Source of the DNA: Oscillibacter sp. 1-3
GTDB taxonomy: Bacteria; Bacillota; Clostridia; Oscillospirales; Oscillospiraceae
DNA length: 64,000 nucleotides
Assembly: GCF_000403435.2 (NCBI RefSeq)
Contig: NZ_KE159709.1
Coordinates: forward strand, 333,604-397,603
Direction: 5' to 3'
The notes under the pieces are model-generated. The model ran no database searches. It saw nothing but the letters and a program-made list of their open reading frames with translations, and was not told where the DNA came from. The translations under genes and the position numbers were made by a program. Positions 1 through 7,548 of the stretch are shown here, piece after piece. Numbering within the stretch: the stretch's first letter is position 1; every line of letters starts with the position of its first letter.

Positions 1-359
1 GAACCAAGTTTATCCGCTTCCAGCAGCTTCATCAGCCGTTCGCGCCCCTTTGTGGTGTTATGCCTTACATTTCCCCGGTGGCGGTTCTGCTTCGCGTAAA
101 GCTCGCAGACGGTCATTTTCTTACCGATTGTGTCTATCCCGTCGTCAAGGTCTTTCTGTATCTCTTTTTCCTTTTCTCTAAGGGATATATCGTCACGCTT
201 CCCGGCAGGGGTCTTGTCCGTAGGTACTAACTTCCAAGCATAGACAAATTGCACTTTACCAAAAGTATCGGTATATTTGTAAGCATATCTCCCGTCTTTT
301 CTCTGGCTCTCTCCCGAACGCAAAATGCGGTTTTTATTATCACGTCTTTTGTCCGACAT
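1..359 (-). CDS. int: Tn916-type tyrosine integrase, N-terminal part
   Basis: Catalyses excision and integration of the element. About 119 residues are visible: the arm-binding domain (MSDKRRDNKNR, SGESQRKDGRYAYKY) and the start of the core-binding domain (GKKMTVCELYAKQN), closely resembling Tn916 Int. The catalytic domain lies beyond the left window edge, so integrity cannot be judged. It lies 89 bp downstream of xis on the same strand, the normal Tn916 order. Its arm domain is the expected ligand of the repeats at 9371..9392. The start ATG (357..359) follows a GGAG-like site. Confidence 0.9.
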   Translation of the reverse strand, partial: MSDKRRDNKNRILRSGESQRKDGRYAYKYTDTFGKVQFVYAWKLVPTDKTPAGKRDDISLREKEKEIQKDLDDGIDTIGKKMTVCELYAKQNRHRGNVRHNTTKGRERLMKLLEADKLG

Positions 360-448
360 TGTTTTTGCTCCTTTCCGTGTCGGAAAGAGCCTTGATATGC
401 TTATATCTATTATAGCATATTCAAGGCTCTTTTTCACTATCTTTTTCG

Positions 449-652
449 CTAAATCGCGTCCAGTGAGTCAATGATTTTTTCAAACTGTTTCCTCTTGATC
501 TGAATACGGTTGCCGTTCAAGATCACCCAGCCCGCCGTGGGGTTTTCCTCTGCAAGTTTGCGCAGCTTGTTTTCCTCAATGCGGAAATATTTTGACGCTT
601 CCTCAATGGTAAGCGTGTACTTTTCCCAAATAGGCACATCAGCATTGTTCAT
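449..652 (-). CDS. xis: excisionase
   Basis: Small basic DNA-binding protein (67 aa) that directs the integrase towards excision. The sequence follows Tn916 Xis over its whole length ([34 protein letters not shown]), with a winged-helix MerR-like fold expected. It sits directly upstream of int in the same direction and is probably co-transcribed with it. A GGGGG-type ribosome site precedes the start. It appears intact. Confidence 0.93.
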   Translation of the reverse strand: MNNADVPIWEKYTLTIEEASKYFRIEENKLRKLAEENPTAGWVILNGNRIQIKRKQFEKIIDSLDAI

Positions 653-1087
653 TCTATAAATCCCCCTTTCAAAAATGGGTAAAAGGTTAATAGTGAAAAG
701 GGGCTGTGATCGGACGGTTAATAGCGTAACCTCACGAGAGTTTCACCCCTGCATGGTTCTCATGCAGCCCTACCCATTGCCTGCGACGCTCTTAACGCTC
801 GGACTGTGGCTGTAAGGGAGTATCATTATATATTCTGCGCGGTCGTCGCCCGCAAGCTGCTAACTTGTTCCCCGGCGTGGTGTTGGTCGCTCGGCTGTCC
901 CGGCAGGGAAAGAAAACCCCGCCGGATAGCGTCGTGGCGCACCCGCCGTATGGCTCGGCGCAAAAGGGACGTATCCGATCTGCCCTATGCTGCGCCGCCG
1001 TTATCTTGCGCCGCTTTCTTTGTCAAGGTTCAAAAAGCTCTGATGTGCCGCACCTACGGAAAGGGGAACATAGGCAGCGGCTTTACA
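653..1087. other. 435-bp non-coding stretch between xis and orf8-like gene
   Basis: No convincing gene is seen. Two overlapping plus-strand frames are open (806..1126 and 865..1341), but they have no ribosome site, show Arg/Cys/Ser-rich low-quality translations and run antisense into the Orf8-like gene, so they were not accepted. The stretch is GC-rich compared with the AT-rich cargo to its right. It may hold the leader or terminator controlling xis-int, but no clean hairpin with a T-run was found. Confidence 0.5.
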
Positions 1088-1339
1088 TCAAAACTGGAAG
1101 TCCAAGACAGCCCGTATCAACCTTGAACGCAAACGGTCGCGTATGTCCTCGTCAATTCCGAAATATGTATTTCCGCGTTCGTCACGGTATTTTCGGACAG
1201 ACAGGGCGGCAATCTGTGCGTCGTAGTTCTGCAACACAATCTTCATTGCGTCCGGGTCGCCTTTGGTCGCGGCAACAATTACCGGGTAAGGTAACAAGCC
1301 GCGCTCGTCAAAATCGCTGTCAAATTTCTTCGTCGTCAT
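1088..1339 (-). CDS. Orf8-like helix-turn-helix protein of Tn916-family elements
   Basis: 83 aa protein of the conjugative-transposon helix-turn-helix family (Tn916 Orf8 type). The visible motif is LLPYPVIVAATKGDPDAMKIVLQNYD, an N-terminal helical region like that of small sigma factors, ending in LRSRLIRAVLDF. It follows the sigma-like gene and overlaps its end by 20 bp, so the two are translationally coupled. In Tn916 this pair acts in the control of transfer and excision genes; that role here is inferred from family and position. Confidence 0.85.
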   Translation of the reverse strand: MTTKKFDSDFDERGLLPYPVIVAATKGDPDAMKIVLQNYDAQIAALSVRKYRDERGNTYFGIDEDIRDRLRSRLIRAVLDFQF

Positions 1340-1763
1340 AAGCGCGTTCCTCCAAATAGCGTTTTAGCAGCTCAAAAGAGCTTGTCCTGCGATACTGTAC
1401 TGTGCTTCTTGAAATGTTGAGGAGTTTTGCAATGTCGTTATCAGTCATGCCCTCGAAATAGTACAGCAGGACGGCGTTACGTTTTTCTTCCGGCAAAGTG
1501 CGGAGTGCTTCGGCTAACAGCTTCGGCGTAATTCTTTTACCCGCCACGCAGATTGAATTGTCAGCGTATTCCTTGACAAAATAGCGGTCAACGGTATAAA
1601 GCTGGCTTTCTTCCTGTGGGGATAGGCTTGATAACGTAACTTCACGCAGTTGGTGTCGTCTTACGTCGCGGTGGGCGTTGCTGGCTTCACATTTAATGGC
1701 TTTCTTGCAAAAGCTATTAAAAGCGCAGCGGATTTCCCATTCGGTACGATTAGGCTCATTCAT
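1320..1763 (-). CDS. sigma-70-like regulator (Tn916 Orf7 type)
   Basis: 147 aa. The C-terminal half has a sigma region 4 helix-turn-helix (TLPEEKRNAVLLYYFEGMTD, then NDIAKLLNISRSTVQYR). The reading frame is open further upstream, but the start at 1763 is chosen because AGGAGGTGAGAAC lies right before that ATG and the upstream frame is low quality. Tn916 Orf7 relatives help activate element gene expression. It is coupled to the Orf8-like gene by overlap. The 236 bp upstream of the MATE gene's end (1929..2164) hold no gene. Confidence 0.85.
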   Translation of the reverse strand: MNEPNRTEWEIRCAFNSFCKKAIKCEASNAHRDVRRHQLREVTLSSLSPQEESQLYTVDRYFVKEYADNSICVAGKRITPKLLAEALRTLPEEKRNAVLLYYFEGMTDNDIAKLLNISRSTVQYRRTSSFELLKRYLEERAYDDEEI

Positions 1764-2164
1764 GTTCTCACCTCCTTTCGCAGCCGCGAAAGCGGGTGAT
1801 TTTTTATGACTTCCCCTTTCAGTACCCACACCACCGCTTTTTGAGAGTTGCCAAATGAAAACGGCAAACTTTTTTGTCGAAATTTTCAAAAAGTGCGTCT
1901 TAAAAAGCGCAAAAAAAACCGATTGCATAATGCAATCGGGTAAAGAGGAATTATTAACACTTATATTGTGATGTGTGAAGGTAAAACCGTAGGCAAAAAT
2001 GTTTTCTACGCTGGAGAAGATTTTTTTAATTGTTCACCATAAGGCGATAGCCATAAAAGCATAAAAAAGAACATGGCGATATTTCTCCAATACCGCCATA
2101 TCCTCAAAAAAAGGTAACTTTAATAAGCTCCATTACTTGAAAAGAAAACAGCGGCATAATTTTC

Positions 2165-3490
2165 TTATGAAATGGTTGTTTTCCTTTTCAGTTGAAGCAT
2201 AGAAAAAAGCATTGCTGCGATAGCTGCGCAAATATGACTAATCAATACAGCTATCCATATCCCGTTAAGCCCAAGTCCTAAATATGAAAAAAGATAAGCT
2301 AAAGGCATACGGACTATAATGTAATAAAAAATCATTAGGAGCATACTTTTAGAGGGCTGCCCCAAACCATTTAGCATACCGAGGAAGCAATTTGTTATGG
2401 TGTTCAATATGTAACCTATCCCCACGATCAGAAAATAACCGCTTACGATTGACGCTACATCAGAACTTCTTACAAATAGCATGGAAAGGTATTTTGAGCT
2501 GGAAACGATAATTGCAGAGAGCAGAAACAGAAATAGACTGCCATATTTCAAAGCACATTTCAGATAGTCTTTTACCCTGTCCGTCCTCTTTCCACCTACA
2601 CATTGCCCGATAATTGTTGTTAGAACCATATTTAATGCCATTGCCGGATAAAATAATATGGTTTCCAGTTTTCCAGTAATTCCATAAGCCGCTATTGCTG
2701 TGATACTGTAAGAGCTGATAAGGGCAGTTAAAAAAGTAGTGCTGATTGCGGGTATGCTTTGCTGGACTATTGCCGGGACAGCCTTTTGTATAAGCGGTAA
2801 AATGAAAGCCTTGTCAAACAGGTTAAGCCGCATATTAAACAGTCTTTTTTTATTGAGATAGCAAATCATAAATGCCAAGCAAATACTTTGTGAAATTAAG
2901 GTCGCTATTGCAGCACCATGAAAACCAAAAAAATGAATAAAAATAGGGTCAAGAACCGCATTGAGTATCGTTGATACCAGCATGGAAATCATTTGAAACA
3001 TTGCATTTCCAAAACTTCTTAGGACAGCAGTAAAATATAAGAATAAGTAAACAGCTAAATATCCCAAAAGATAAATTGATAAATAGTTATATGCCATTTC
3101 ATAGGTTTCAGTAGGGGTATTCATAATTTGCAAAATAGCTGGCAGGGATAATTCAAAAATAGCTGTCAAAATCAAAGAAAAAATAATTGCAACAGCAAAC
3201 GAGGTAGCAATCAGACTTTCAATCTTTTTATTATCTTTGGAGCCGATTGCTTGTGATAGCAGTATAGAAATACCGTTTGTTGCCCCCATAGCAACAGAGG
3301 TTAAAAGCAGGATTAGCGGAGTTGAATTTGTGAGTGCCGCATAAGCTGTTTCCCCTAAAAGGTTTCCAATCCATAAACTGTCTACAAGGTTATAAGCCAT
3401 ATTAAGAAACATAGCCGCAATCATTGGCAAAACCATTGCCATTAAACACTTTTTTGTATTTCCATTGATAAAATCAATTTTTCTTGTCAT
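2165..3490 (-). CDS. MATE-family efflux pump (element cargo)
   Basis: 441 aa integral membrane protein with about 12 hydrophobic segments and the MATE signature near the N-terminus (MAYNLVDSLWIGN) and again after the midpoint. It exports small cationic or lipophilic compounds using a proton or sodium gradient. Base composition is AT-rich compared with the phage and host regions, fitting import. A perfect dyad lies 16 bp before its start and matches the dyads before the next three genes, so it is probably repressed by the TetR protein. The substrate is unknown. Confidence 0.88.
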   Translation of the reverse strand: MTRKIDFINGNTKKCLMAMVLPMIAAMFLNMAYNLVDSLWIGNLLGETAYAALTNSTPLILLLTSVAMGATNGISILLSQAIGSKDNKKIESLIATSFAVAIIFSLILTAIFELSLPAILQIMNTPTETYEMAYNYLSIYLLGYLAVYLFLYFTAVLRSFGNAMFQMISMLVSTILNAVLDPIFIHFFGFHGAAIATLISQSICLAFMICYLNKKRLFNMRLNLFDKAFILPLIQKAVPAIVQQSIPAISTTFLTALISSYSITAIAAYGITGKLETILFYPAMALNMVLTTIIGQCVGGKRTDRVKDYLKCALKYGSLFLFLLSAIIVSSSKYLSMLFVRSSDVASIVSGYFLIVGIGYILNTITNCFLGMLNGLGQPSKSMLLMIFYYIIVRMPLAYLFSYLGLGLNGIWIAVLISHICAAIAAMLFSMLQLKRKTTIS

Positions 3491-3505
3491 TGTTAAGTCC
3501 TTTCT

Positions 3506-3526
3506 AATGAATGAATATCATTCATT
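3506..3526. promoter_or_regulatory. TetR-type operator dyad before the MATE gene
   Basis: Perfect inverted repeat of 9 bp arms with a 3-bp spacer: AATGAATGA, ATA, TCATTCATT. It lies in the leader of the MATE gene. Related dyads occur at 4207, 4876 and 5562, each just upstream of one of the four cargo genes. Inferred binding site of the TetR protein at 4269..4829. Confidence 0.75.
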
Positions 3527-3577
3527 TATATACTATTTTTTTGGCTGCCGATAAGGGCAGCCATAGATTTACAGCAG

Positions 3578-4192
3578 TTACCAAATAAAAGGAATTAGTC
3601 GCCATGTGTGCGCACAATAATTATCAAAGTCGCTTCCGAAGCGTAGCCGCAAGGCTCTTTCCTCAATTTGTATTCTTATTCCGTAACATACAAAGCAAAT
3701 AATCAAAACTAATACTGGGGCTATTGCAGAACGAAAACAAAACGCTGTTCCTAATAGGCAAAGGATAGTTCCGACATAAGCCGGGTTGCGGACATAACGG
3801 TAAATTCCCGTTGTTACCAAGCCCTGTGTTGAATTTATTTTCACTGATAATGTAAAAGAGTGTTTTAATGTCCAAACTGCCCATGATCGCAATGTAGTTC
3901 CAAGTACCAGCAAAAACAGACCTAAATAGAAAAAGCAATGTGGGATAAGTATTTCTCCTATCAGTTCTGTTATATAGCCACATCTAAAAAATGTGCTTAT
4001 TGAAAAGCTGCTCCAACAAGCAAAAATTACAAGAAGTAAAGTTCCGCAATCCTTGTTGGATATTTGAGGTTTCTTTATCCAGCCTTTGAAGTTATATAAC
4101 CATATAACTATTTCTGCTATCATCATATAGGATATAGCATATATAAAATGATAATACTCTTGCATATTTACAAAACAGGTAGGGTCATTCAT
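3578..4192 (-). CDS. isoprenylcysteine/phospholipid-type membrane methyltransferase
   Basis: 204 aa membrane protein with several hydrophobic helices and the C-terminal S-adenosylmethionine-binding pattern of the ICMT/PEMT family: GIYRYVRNPAYVG near residue 128 and EERALRLRFGSDFDNY near residue 176. The family methylates small or lipid substrates at the membrane. It lies between the MATE pump and the TetR gene, all on the minus strand, with its own TetR-type dyad 15 bp before the start. The substrate is unknown; a role in modifying or excluding a toxic lipophilic compound is inference. Confidence 0.8.
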   Translation of the reverse strand: MNDPTCFVNMQEYYHFIYAISYMMIAEIVIWLYNFKGWIKKPQISNKDCGTLLLVIFACWSSFSISTFFRCGYITELIGEILIPHCFFYLGLFLLVLGTTLRSWAVWTLKHSFTLSVKINSTQGLVTTGIYRYVRNPAYVGTILCLLGTAFCFRSAIAPVLVLIICFVCYGIRIQIEERALRLRFGSDFDNYCAHTWRLIPFIW

Positions 4193-4206
4193 AAAATCTC
4201 CTTTCT

Positions 4207-4223
4207 TGAATGAACTTCATTCA
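4207..4223. promoter_or_regulatory. TetR-type operator dyad before the membrane methyltransferase gene
   Basis: Perfect 7-bp inverted repeat TGAATGA, ACT, TCATTCA with the same arm sequence and 3-bp spacer as the dyad at 3506. It lies between the gene start (4192) and the upstream tetR stop. Confidence 0.72.
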
Positions 4224-4268
4224 TTTAGATGTTTTTGAAATTCCCCTACTAAATAGCAGGGGATAATT

Positions 4269-4829
4269 TCAAAGTCTTAGAGCATAAATGAGAAAAGTGC
4301 GAATATTCTTCGCTTTTTCTTCTGTACTGGATTTCGTGTCTAATAAAATCCCAAGTTGCCCGTACACGCAGAATTTAGCAGCGGTTTGAATATTATCAAG
4401 TTGAATTTCGCCGTTTTCCTGTGCCTTTTCCAGTAAATAGGTGACAGGTTTTAGGAGCTTTTCGCAGACTTTCAATGCAAGCTGATCGTGAAACTTTTTG
4501 TTCTCTACAACATGAAGCGCGTTGTAATAGTCTGTCCCCTCCGTTTCTACCATAATAGGCATAGTTTCAATAATTTCTTTTAAGGTCAGTTTTTCATTGC
4601 CTTTTGAAATAGTAAATTTACTTACTATCTCGTCTGCGTACTGTTCTATTGCACAGTCAAAAAGGGCTTCCTTTGAGGGAAAATAACGATAACATAGCCC
4701 TTGCGCTACGCCAATCTCTTTTGCAATATCGGCAATGGACGTTTTTTCATATCCCTTTTCATAAAATAGTCGCATAGCAGTATCTAATATTTCTTGCTTC
4801 CGTTCCTCTGGCTCTTTCGTAATACGCAT
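4269..4829 (-). CDS. TetR-family transcriptional repressor
   Basis: 186 aa. The N-terminal TetR helix-turn-helix is clear (RKQEILDTAMRLFYEKGYE, TSIADIAKEIGVAQGLCYRYF), followed by a helical ligand domain. The start at 4829 is preferred to an in-frame ATG 33 bp upstream because GGAGGTGTGTC precedes it. It probably represses itself and the three neighbouring cargo genes through the shared dyads, and is released by a ligand that the pump or the methyltransferases act on. The ligand is not deducible. Confidence 0.9.
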   Translation of the reverse strand: MRITKEPEERKQEILDTAMRLFYEKGYEKTSIADIAKEIGVAQGLCYRYFPSKEALFDCAIEQYADEIVSKFTISKGNEKLTLKEIIETMPIMVETEGTDYYNALHVVENKKFHDQLALKVCEKLLKPVTYLLEKAQENGEIQLDNIQTAAKFCVYGQLGILLDTKSSTEEKAKNIRTFLIYALRL

Positions 4830-4875
4830 GACACACCTCCTTTCCCTATCATAGCATAGCAATGTAAAAAATCAA

Positions 4876-4892
4876 TGAGTGAATACCAGTCA
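4876..4892. promoter_or_regulatory. weak TetR-type dyad before tetR
   Basis: TGAGTGA, ATA, CCAGTCA: the right arm matches the ideal reverse complement at 5 of 7 positions. It lies 47 bp before the tetR start, in the gap after the soluble methyltransferase gene. A weaker site would fit milder autorepression. Confidence 0.5.
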
Positions 4893-4903
4893 ATATTACG
4901 GTA

Positions 4904-5512
4904 TTATTTTGTTCCGCAAGCCATACAAGCCGTATTTCCTACACGCTCCCATGTAACATTTGAAAAGTGCCTTGAAAGCAATTTGCAAATTTCACTTTCA
5001 GAGTAAATCTTTACGTCCCCCTCTTTACTATACTTCATATAGAAATTCATAATAGCTCGCCCGATTGTGGGTTGCCAACAATCGCACAAAATAAAAGTTC
5101 CATTAGGCTTTAACACTCTATCAATTTCTGATAAGACTCTTTCCGGCGCAGGATAATGGTGAAAAGAGTCATTGCAATACACAACATCAAAGAAACAGTC
5201 GGAAAAAGGGAGTTGTTCGCTATCACCTAAAATGAGCGTTGCCCTGTTTTCTAATTTCTTCTGTGCAATTTCTAACATCTTTTCAGATAAGTCAAGCCCA
5301 TACAGTATTTTGCTATTATCTTGCTGCAATATGAGCTTCATTACTTCCCCGGTTCCGCACCCTAAATCTAATGCCGTTTGATAAGATATGCTTTTCAGCC
5401 TATTGATGATAACAGGATATAATGTGCGGGCGTGCTGCCCTTTTATATCGCAGTCATAGGTTGGAGCTTGTTGGTTAAAGGCTATTTTTGATTTTTGCTT
5501 TGCGCTATTCAT
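4904..5512 (-). CDS. class I SAM-dependent methyltransferase (UbiE-like)
   Basis: 202 aa soluble enzyme. Motif I (ALDLGCGTGEVMK) binds S-adenosylmethionine at residues 44-56; motif II (FDVVYCNDSFHHYPAPE) and LKPNGTFILCDCW follow in the order seen in UbiE/Methyltransf_11 proteins. It is the first gene of the leftward cargo set, and its promoter region carries the longest of the four TetR-type dyads. It may modify the same compound that the MATE pump exports; this is inference from co-regulation. Confidence 0.85.
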   Translation of the reverse strand: MNSAKQKSKIAFNQQAPTYDCDIKGQHARTLYPVIINRLKSISYQTALDLGCGTGEVMKLILQQDNSKILYGLDLSEKMLEIAQKKLENRATLILGDSEQLPFSDCFFDVVYCNDSFHHYPAPERVLSEIDRVLKPNGTFILCDCWQPTIGRAIMNFYMKYSKEGDVKIYSESEICKLLSRHFSNVTWERVGNTACMACGTK

Positions 5513-5561
5513 ATATACAGCCTCCTTTCAGAGAAAATTATAGCACCGCCTTTCCGAAAAG

Positions 5562-5586
5562 TCAATGAATGATATTCACTCATTGA
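5562..5586. promoter_or_regulatory. TetR-type operator dyad before the soluble methyltransferase gene
   Basis: Inverted repeat with 11-bp arms and a 3-bp spacer (TAT). The arms match at 10 of 11 positions, the core being AATGAATGA / TCACTCATT. It lies 50 bp before the start at 5512 and is the longest of the four related dyads. Confidence 0.72.
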
Positions 5587-5676
5587 TATAGTGCTATATT
5601 TAGGTAAATTCTTTGCTATGTACACTCATTTCAATACAAGAATAGGAGTTGTAAACTCATATAGGGTGATGTCTGA

Positions 5677-6033
5677 ATGAAAAGAGAAGTCGAATTTGTG
5701 TACGATTTCAAGGCTTTCGGGCAAGCCATAAAGAAAGCACGCAGAGCAGCGGGATATTCCCGTAAGAAATTGGGGCATGAGCTGAATTTAGCTCCCCGTT
5801 ACCTTGTTTCCATAGAAAATGAGGGGCAACACCCAAGTCTGCAAGTGCTGTATGAGCTTTGCACCTTTTTTGACATTTCGGTAGATCAGTTCTTTTTCCC
5901 GGATAAGGTCGCAAGTAAGTCCACGCAGCGCAGACAGCTTGAAACGCTGCTTGACGGTATAAGTGATACGGGATTGCAGATTATTACCGCAACGGCAAAA
6001 GAGATTAAGAAAGTCGAAACAGGGGACGAATAA
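5677..6033 (+). CDS. XRE-family transcriptional regulator
   Basis: 118 aa with an N-terminal Cro/CI helix-turn-helix (FGQAIKKARRAAGYSRKKLGHEL, then NLAPRYLVSIENEGQHPSL) and a C-terminal helical tail. This type is common beside mobilization genes in Firmicute conjugative elements and probably controls the rightward mob operon. It is the first plus-strand gene after the leftward cargo set, preceded by AGGGTGAT, and ends before a terminator hairpin at 6065. Confidence 0.85.
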   Translation: MKREVEFVYDFKAFGQAIKKARRAAGYSRKKLGHELNLAPRYLVSIENEGQHPSLQVLYELCTFFDISVDQFFFPDKVASKSTQRRQLETLLDGISDTGLQIITATAKEIKKVETGDE

Positions 6034-6064
6034 ACGTCCAGCGCACAACTGAATACGGTTTGAG

Positions 6065-6099
6065 AAGCGTTGTAATCTTTTGAAGATTGCAGCGTTTTT
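6065..6099 (+). terminator. intrinsic terminator after the XRE gene
   Basis: Imperfect hairpin (arms AAGCGTTGTAATCT and AGATTGCAGCGTT, loop TTTGA) followed by TTTTTC. It lies 31 bp after the XRE stop codon. Confidence 0.7.
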
Positions 6100-6276
6100 C
6101 TTTTGTAGAAGTTTGGCAAAACCGTTTTTTGGGTGTTGTAGGTAGTAGGAGAAACTTTCGTAGCAAGCATAGGAAAAGAGTACCCTTTTCCGTATTTCTG
6201 CCCGCCCTGTCGGTCAGAAATGGCTTGTTGGGAAGTGTCCCAAACCCTCTATGAGAACGGAAAGGAGCGAAAACCC

Positions 6277-6606
6277 ATGAACGGACGGAAAAGGACGGTA
6301 CAAGTCAAATTCTATGTGACAGAGGAAGAACGAAAATTGATTGAGGAAAAAATGAAGCTCGTCCCTACAAACAACATGGCGGCATATCTGCGCAAAATCG
6401 CCATTGATGGGTACATTATCCAAGTAGACCACACGGACATAAAGGCAATGACAGCGGAGATACAGAAGATCGGGGTCAATGTCAATCAGATCGCACGTCG
6501 CGTAAACGCGACGGGGAACGCCTACAAAGAGGATATAGAGGAAATCAAGGGGGTGCTTGCGGAAATATGGCGGTTACAAAGATTAAGCCTGTTAAAAGCA
6601 CTTTGA
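6277..6606 (+). CDS. mobC: MobC-like relaxosome accessory protein
   Basis: 109 aa plasmid mobilization protein (MobC family). A ribbon-helix-helix-like N-terminus (RTVQVKFYVTEEERKLIEEKM) is followed by the family pattern NMAAYLRKIAIDGY and VNQIARRVNATGNAYKEDIEE. It helps the relaxase open the transfer origin. The start at 6277 is chosen over an open frame from 6220 because AAAGGAG at 6261 precedes it. The relaxase gene overlaps its end by 40 bp. It is intact, but its partner relaxase is not. Confidence 0.87.
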   Translation: MNGRKRTVQVKFYVTEEERKLIEEKMKLVPTNNMAAYLRKIAIDGYIIQVDHTDIKAMTAEIQKIGVNVNQIARRVNATGNAYKEDIEEIKGVLAEIWRLQRLSLLKAL

Positions 6607-6674
6607 GCAAAGCCCTTGACTATATCGAAAACCCGGACAAGACAGACAATCAAATGCTCATATCCTCTTTCGGG
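6567..6674 (+). pseudogene. relaxase, 5' fragment cut by an IS21-family element
   Basis: The first 36 codons (MAVTKIKPVKSTLSKALDY, IENPDKTDNQMLISSFGC) match the start of the MobL/VirD2-like relaxases that follow mobC in Firmicute conjugative elements. Identity stops at the IS left end at 6675; the frame then runs through IS sequence to a stop at 6806. All catalytic histidines are lost. The rest of the gene does not reappear on the right side of the IS, which points to a deletion beyond simple insertion. Confidence 0.85.
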
Positions 6675-6724
6675 TGTCAACGCCAATTTGAAATTGTAAG
6701 AAAACGCCGAAGAAATTTTGTAGT
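6675..6724 (+). repeat. IS21-family left terminal inverted repeat
   Basis: Starts TGTCAACGCC and contains TGTAAGAAAACGCCGAAGAA at positions 21-40. It pairs with 8839..8888. The inner block is likely one of the multiple transposase-binding repeats usual for IS21 ends. Confidence 0.85.
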
Positions 6725-6750
6725 TTTTCGGCGGGGGGGGGGTAACAGAA

Positions 6751-7548
6751 TCAGTTATTTCCTTGCAGGAAAAGAGTATTTACGATTTGCTGTTTCTGGC
6801 GCATAAATTCCTTGCGCTCCTTCAGGCGGTAAGACTCACCCTTGATGTTGATAACGGTGCAGTGATGCAGTACACGATCCAGGATGGCGGAGGCGATGGT
6901 GACGTCGGCAAAGACCTCGTTCCACTGGGAGAAGGTTTTGTTGGAGGTGAAGACGGTGGATGTTTTCTCGTACCGCCTGGCAATGAGCTGAAAGAACAGG
7001 TTTGCACCCTGGATGTCCATGGGGAGGTAGCCGATTTCGTCGATGATGAGCATCCTGTACTTGGCCAGAACCTTGAGCTTGTCCGGCAGACGGTTCTCAA
7101 AATGGGCCTTCTTGAGCTGTTCAATGAGCTGGTGGCAGTTGATGTAGTAGGTGGAGAAACGGTGCTGTGCCGCCACCAGGCCCAAAGCGGAGGCCAGATG
7201 GGTCTTGCCCACGCCGGGCGGGCCGAGGAAGACCACATTCTCCCCGTTTTCCAGGAAGCGCATGGTAGCCAACTCATCGATCTGGCGCTTGTCGATGGAG
7301 GGCTGGAAAGAGAAATCGAAGTCGTCCAGGGTTTTCTTAATGGGAAAGCCAGACATCTGGATCTGCTTCTCATAGGCCCGTCTCCGCTTGGATTTGGCTT
7401 CTTCTGAGAAAATGTGATCCAAAACCTCCACAATGTTGAGCTTGTCCGCCACCGCCCGTTCCAGGTAGTTGTCCAGAATCTCCAGGGTGTTTTTCATTTT
7501 AAGGGCTTCCAGGTTTTCCCTCAGCCTGTCCATAGTAAATTCAGTCAT
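6751..7548 (-). CDS. istB: IS21-family helper ATPase IstB
   Basis: 265 aa AAA+ ATPase that assists the IstA transposase in target selection. A Walker A motif (FLGPPGVGKTHLASALG) and a Walker B motif (RMLIIDEIGYLP) are visible, as is the IstB N-terminal domain. The start at 7548 overlaps the istA stop by 8 bp (ATGACTGA), the usual coupling. The reading frame is intact. Confidence 0.95.
   Translation of the reverse strand: MTEFTMDRLRENLEALKMKNTLEILDNYLERAVADKLNIVEVLDHIFSEEAKSKRRRAYEKQIQMSGFPIKKTLDDFDFSFQPSIDKRQIDELATMRFLENGENVVFLGPPGVGKTHLASALGLVAAQHRFSTYYINCHQLIEQLKKAHFENRLPDKLKVLAKYRMLIIDEIGYLPMDIQGANLFFQLIARRYEKTSTVFTSNKTFSQWNEVFADVTIASAILDRVLHHCTVINIKGESYRLKERKEFMRQKQQIVNTLFLQGNN

Noticed and set aside
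806..1341. Two overlapping plus-strand open frames of 106 and 158 codons
   Set aside because: No ribosome site, biased Arg/Ser/Cys translations, and antisense overlap with the well-supported Orf8-like gene.
6733..6742. Run of ten G residues inside the IS left end
   Set aside because: Lies outside genes; could be a true homopolymer or a sequencing artefact, but has no visible functional meaning.
6763..7407. Long plus-strand open frame opposite istB
   Set aside because: It is the complement of a conserved IS21-family gene in GC-rich DNA; no start signal and no family pattern.
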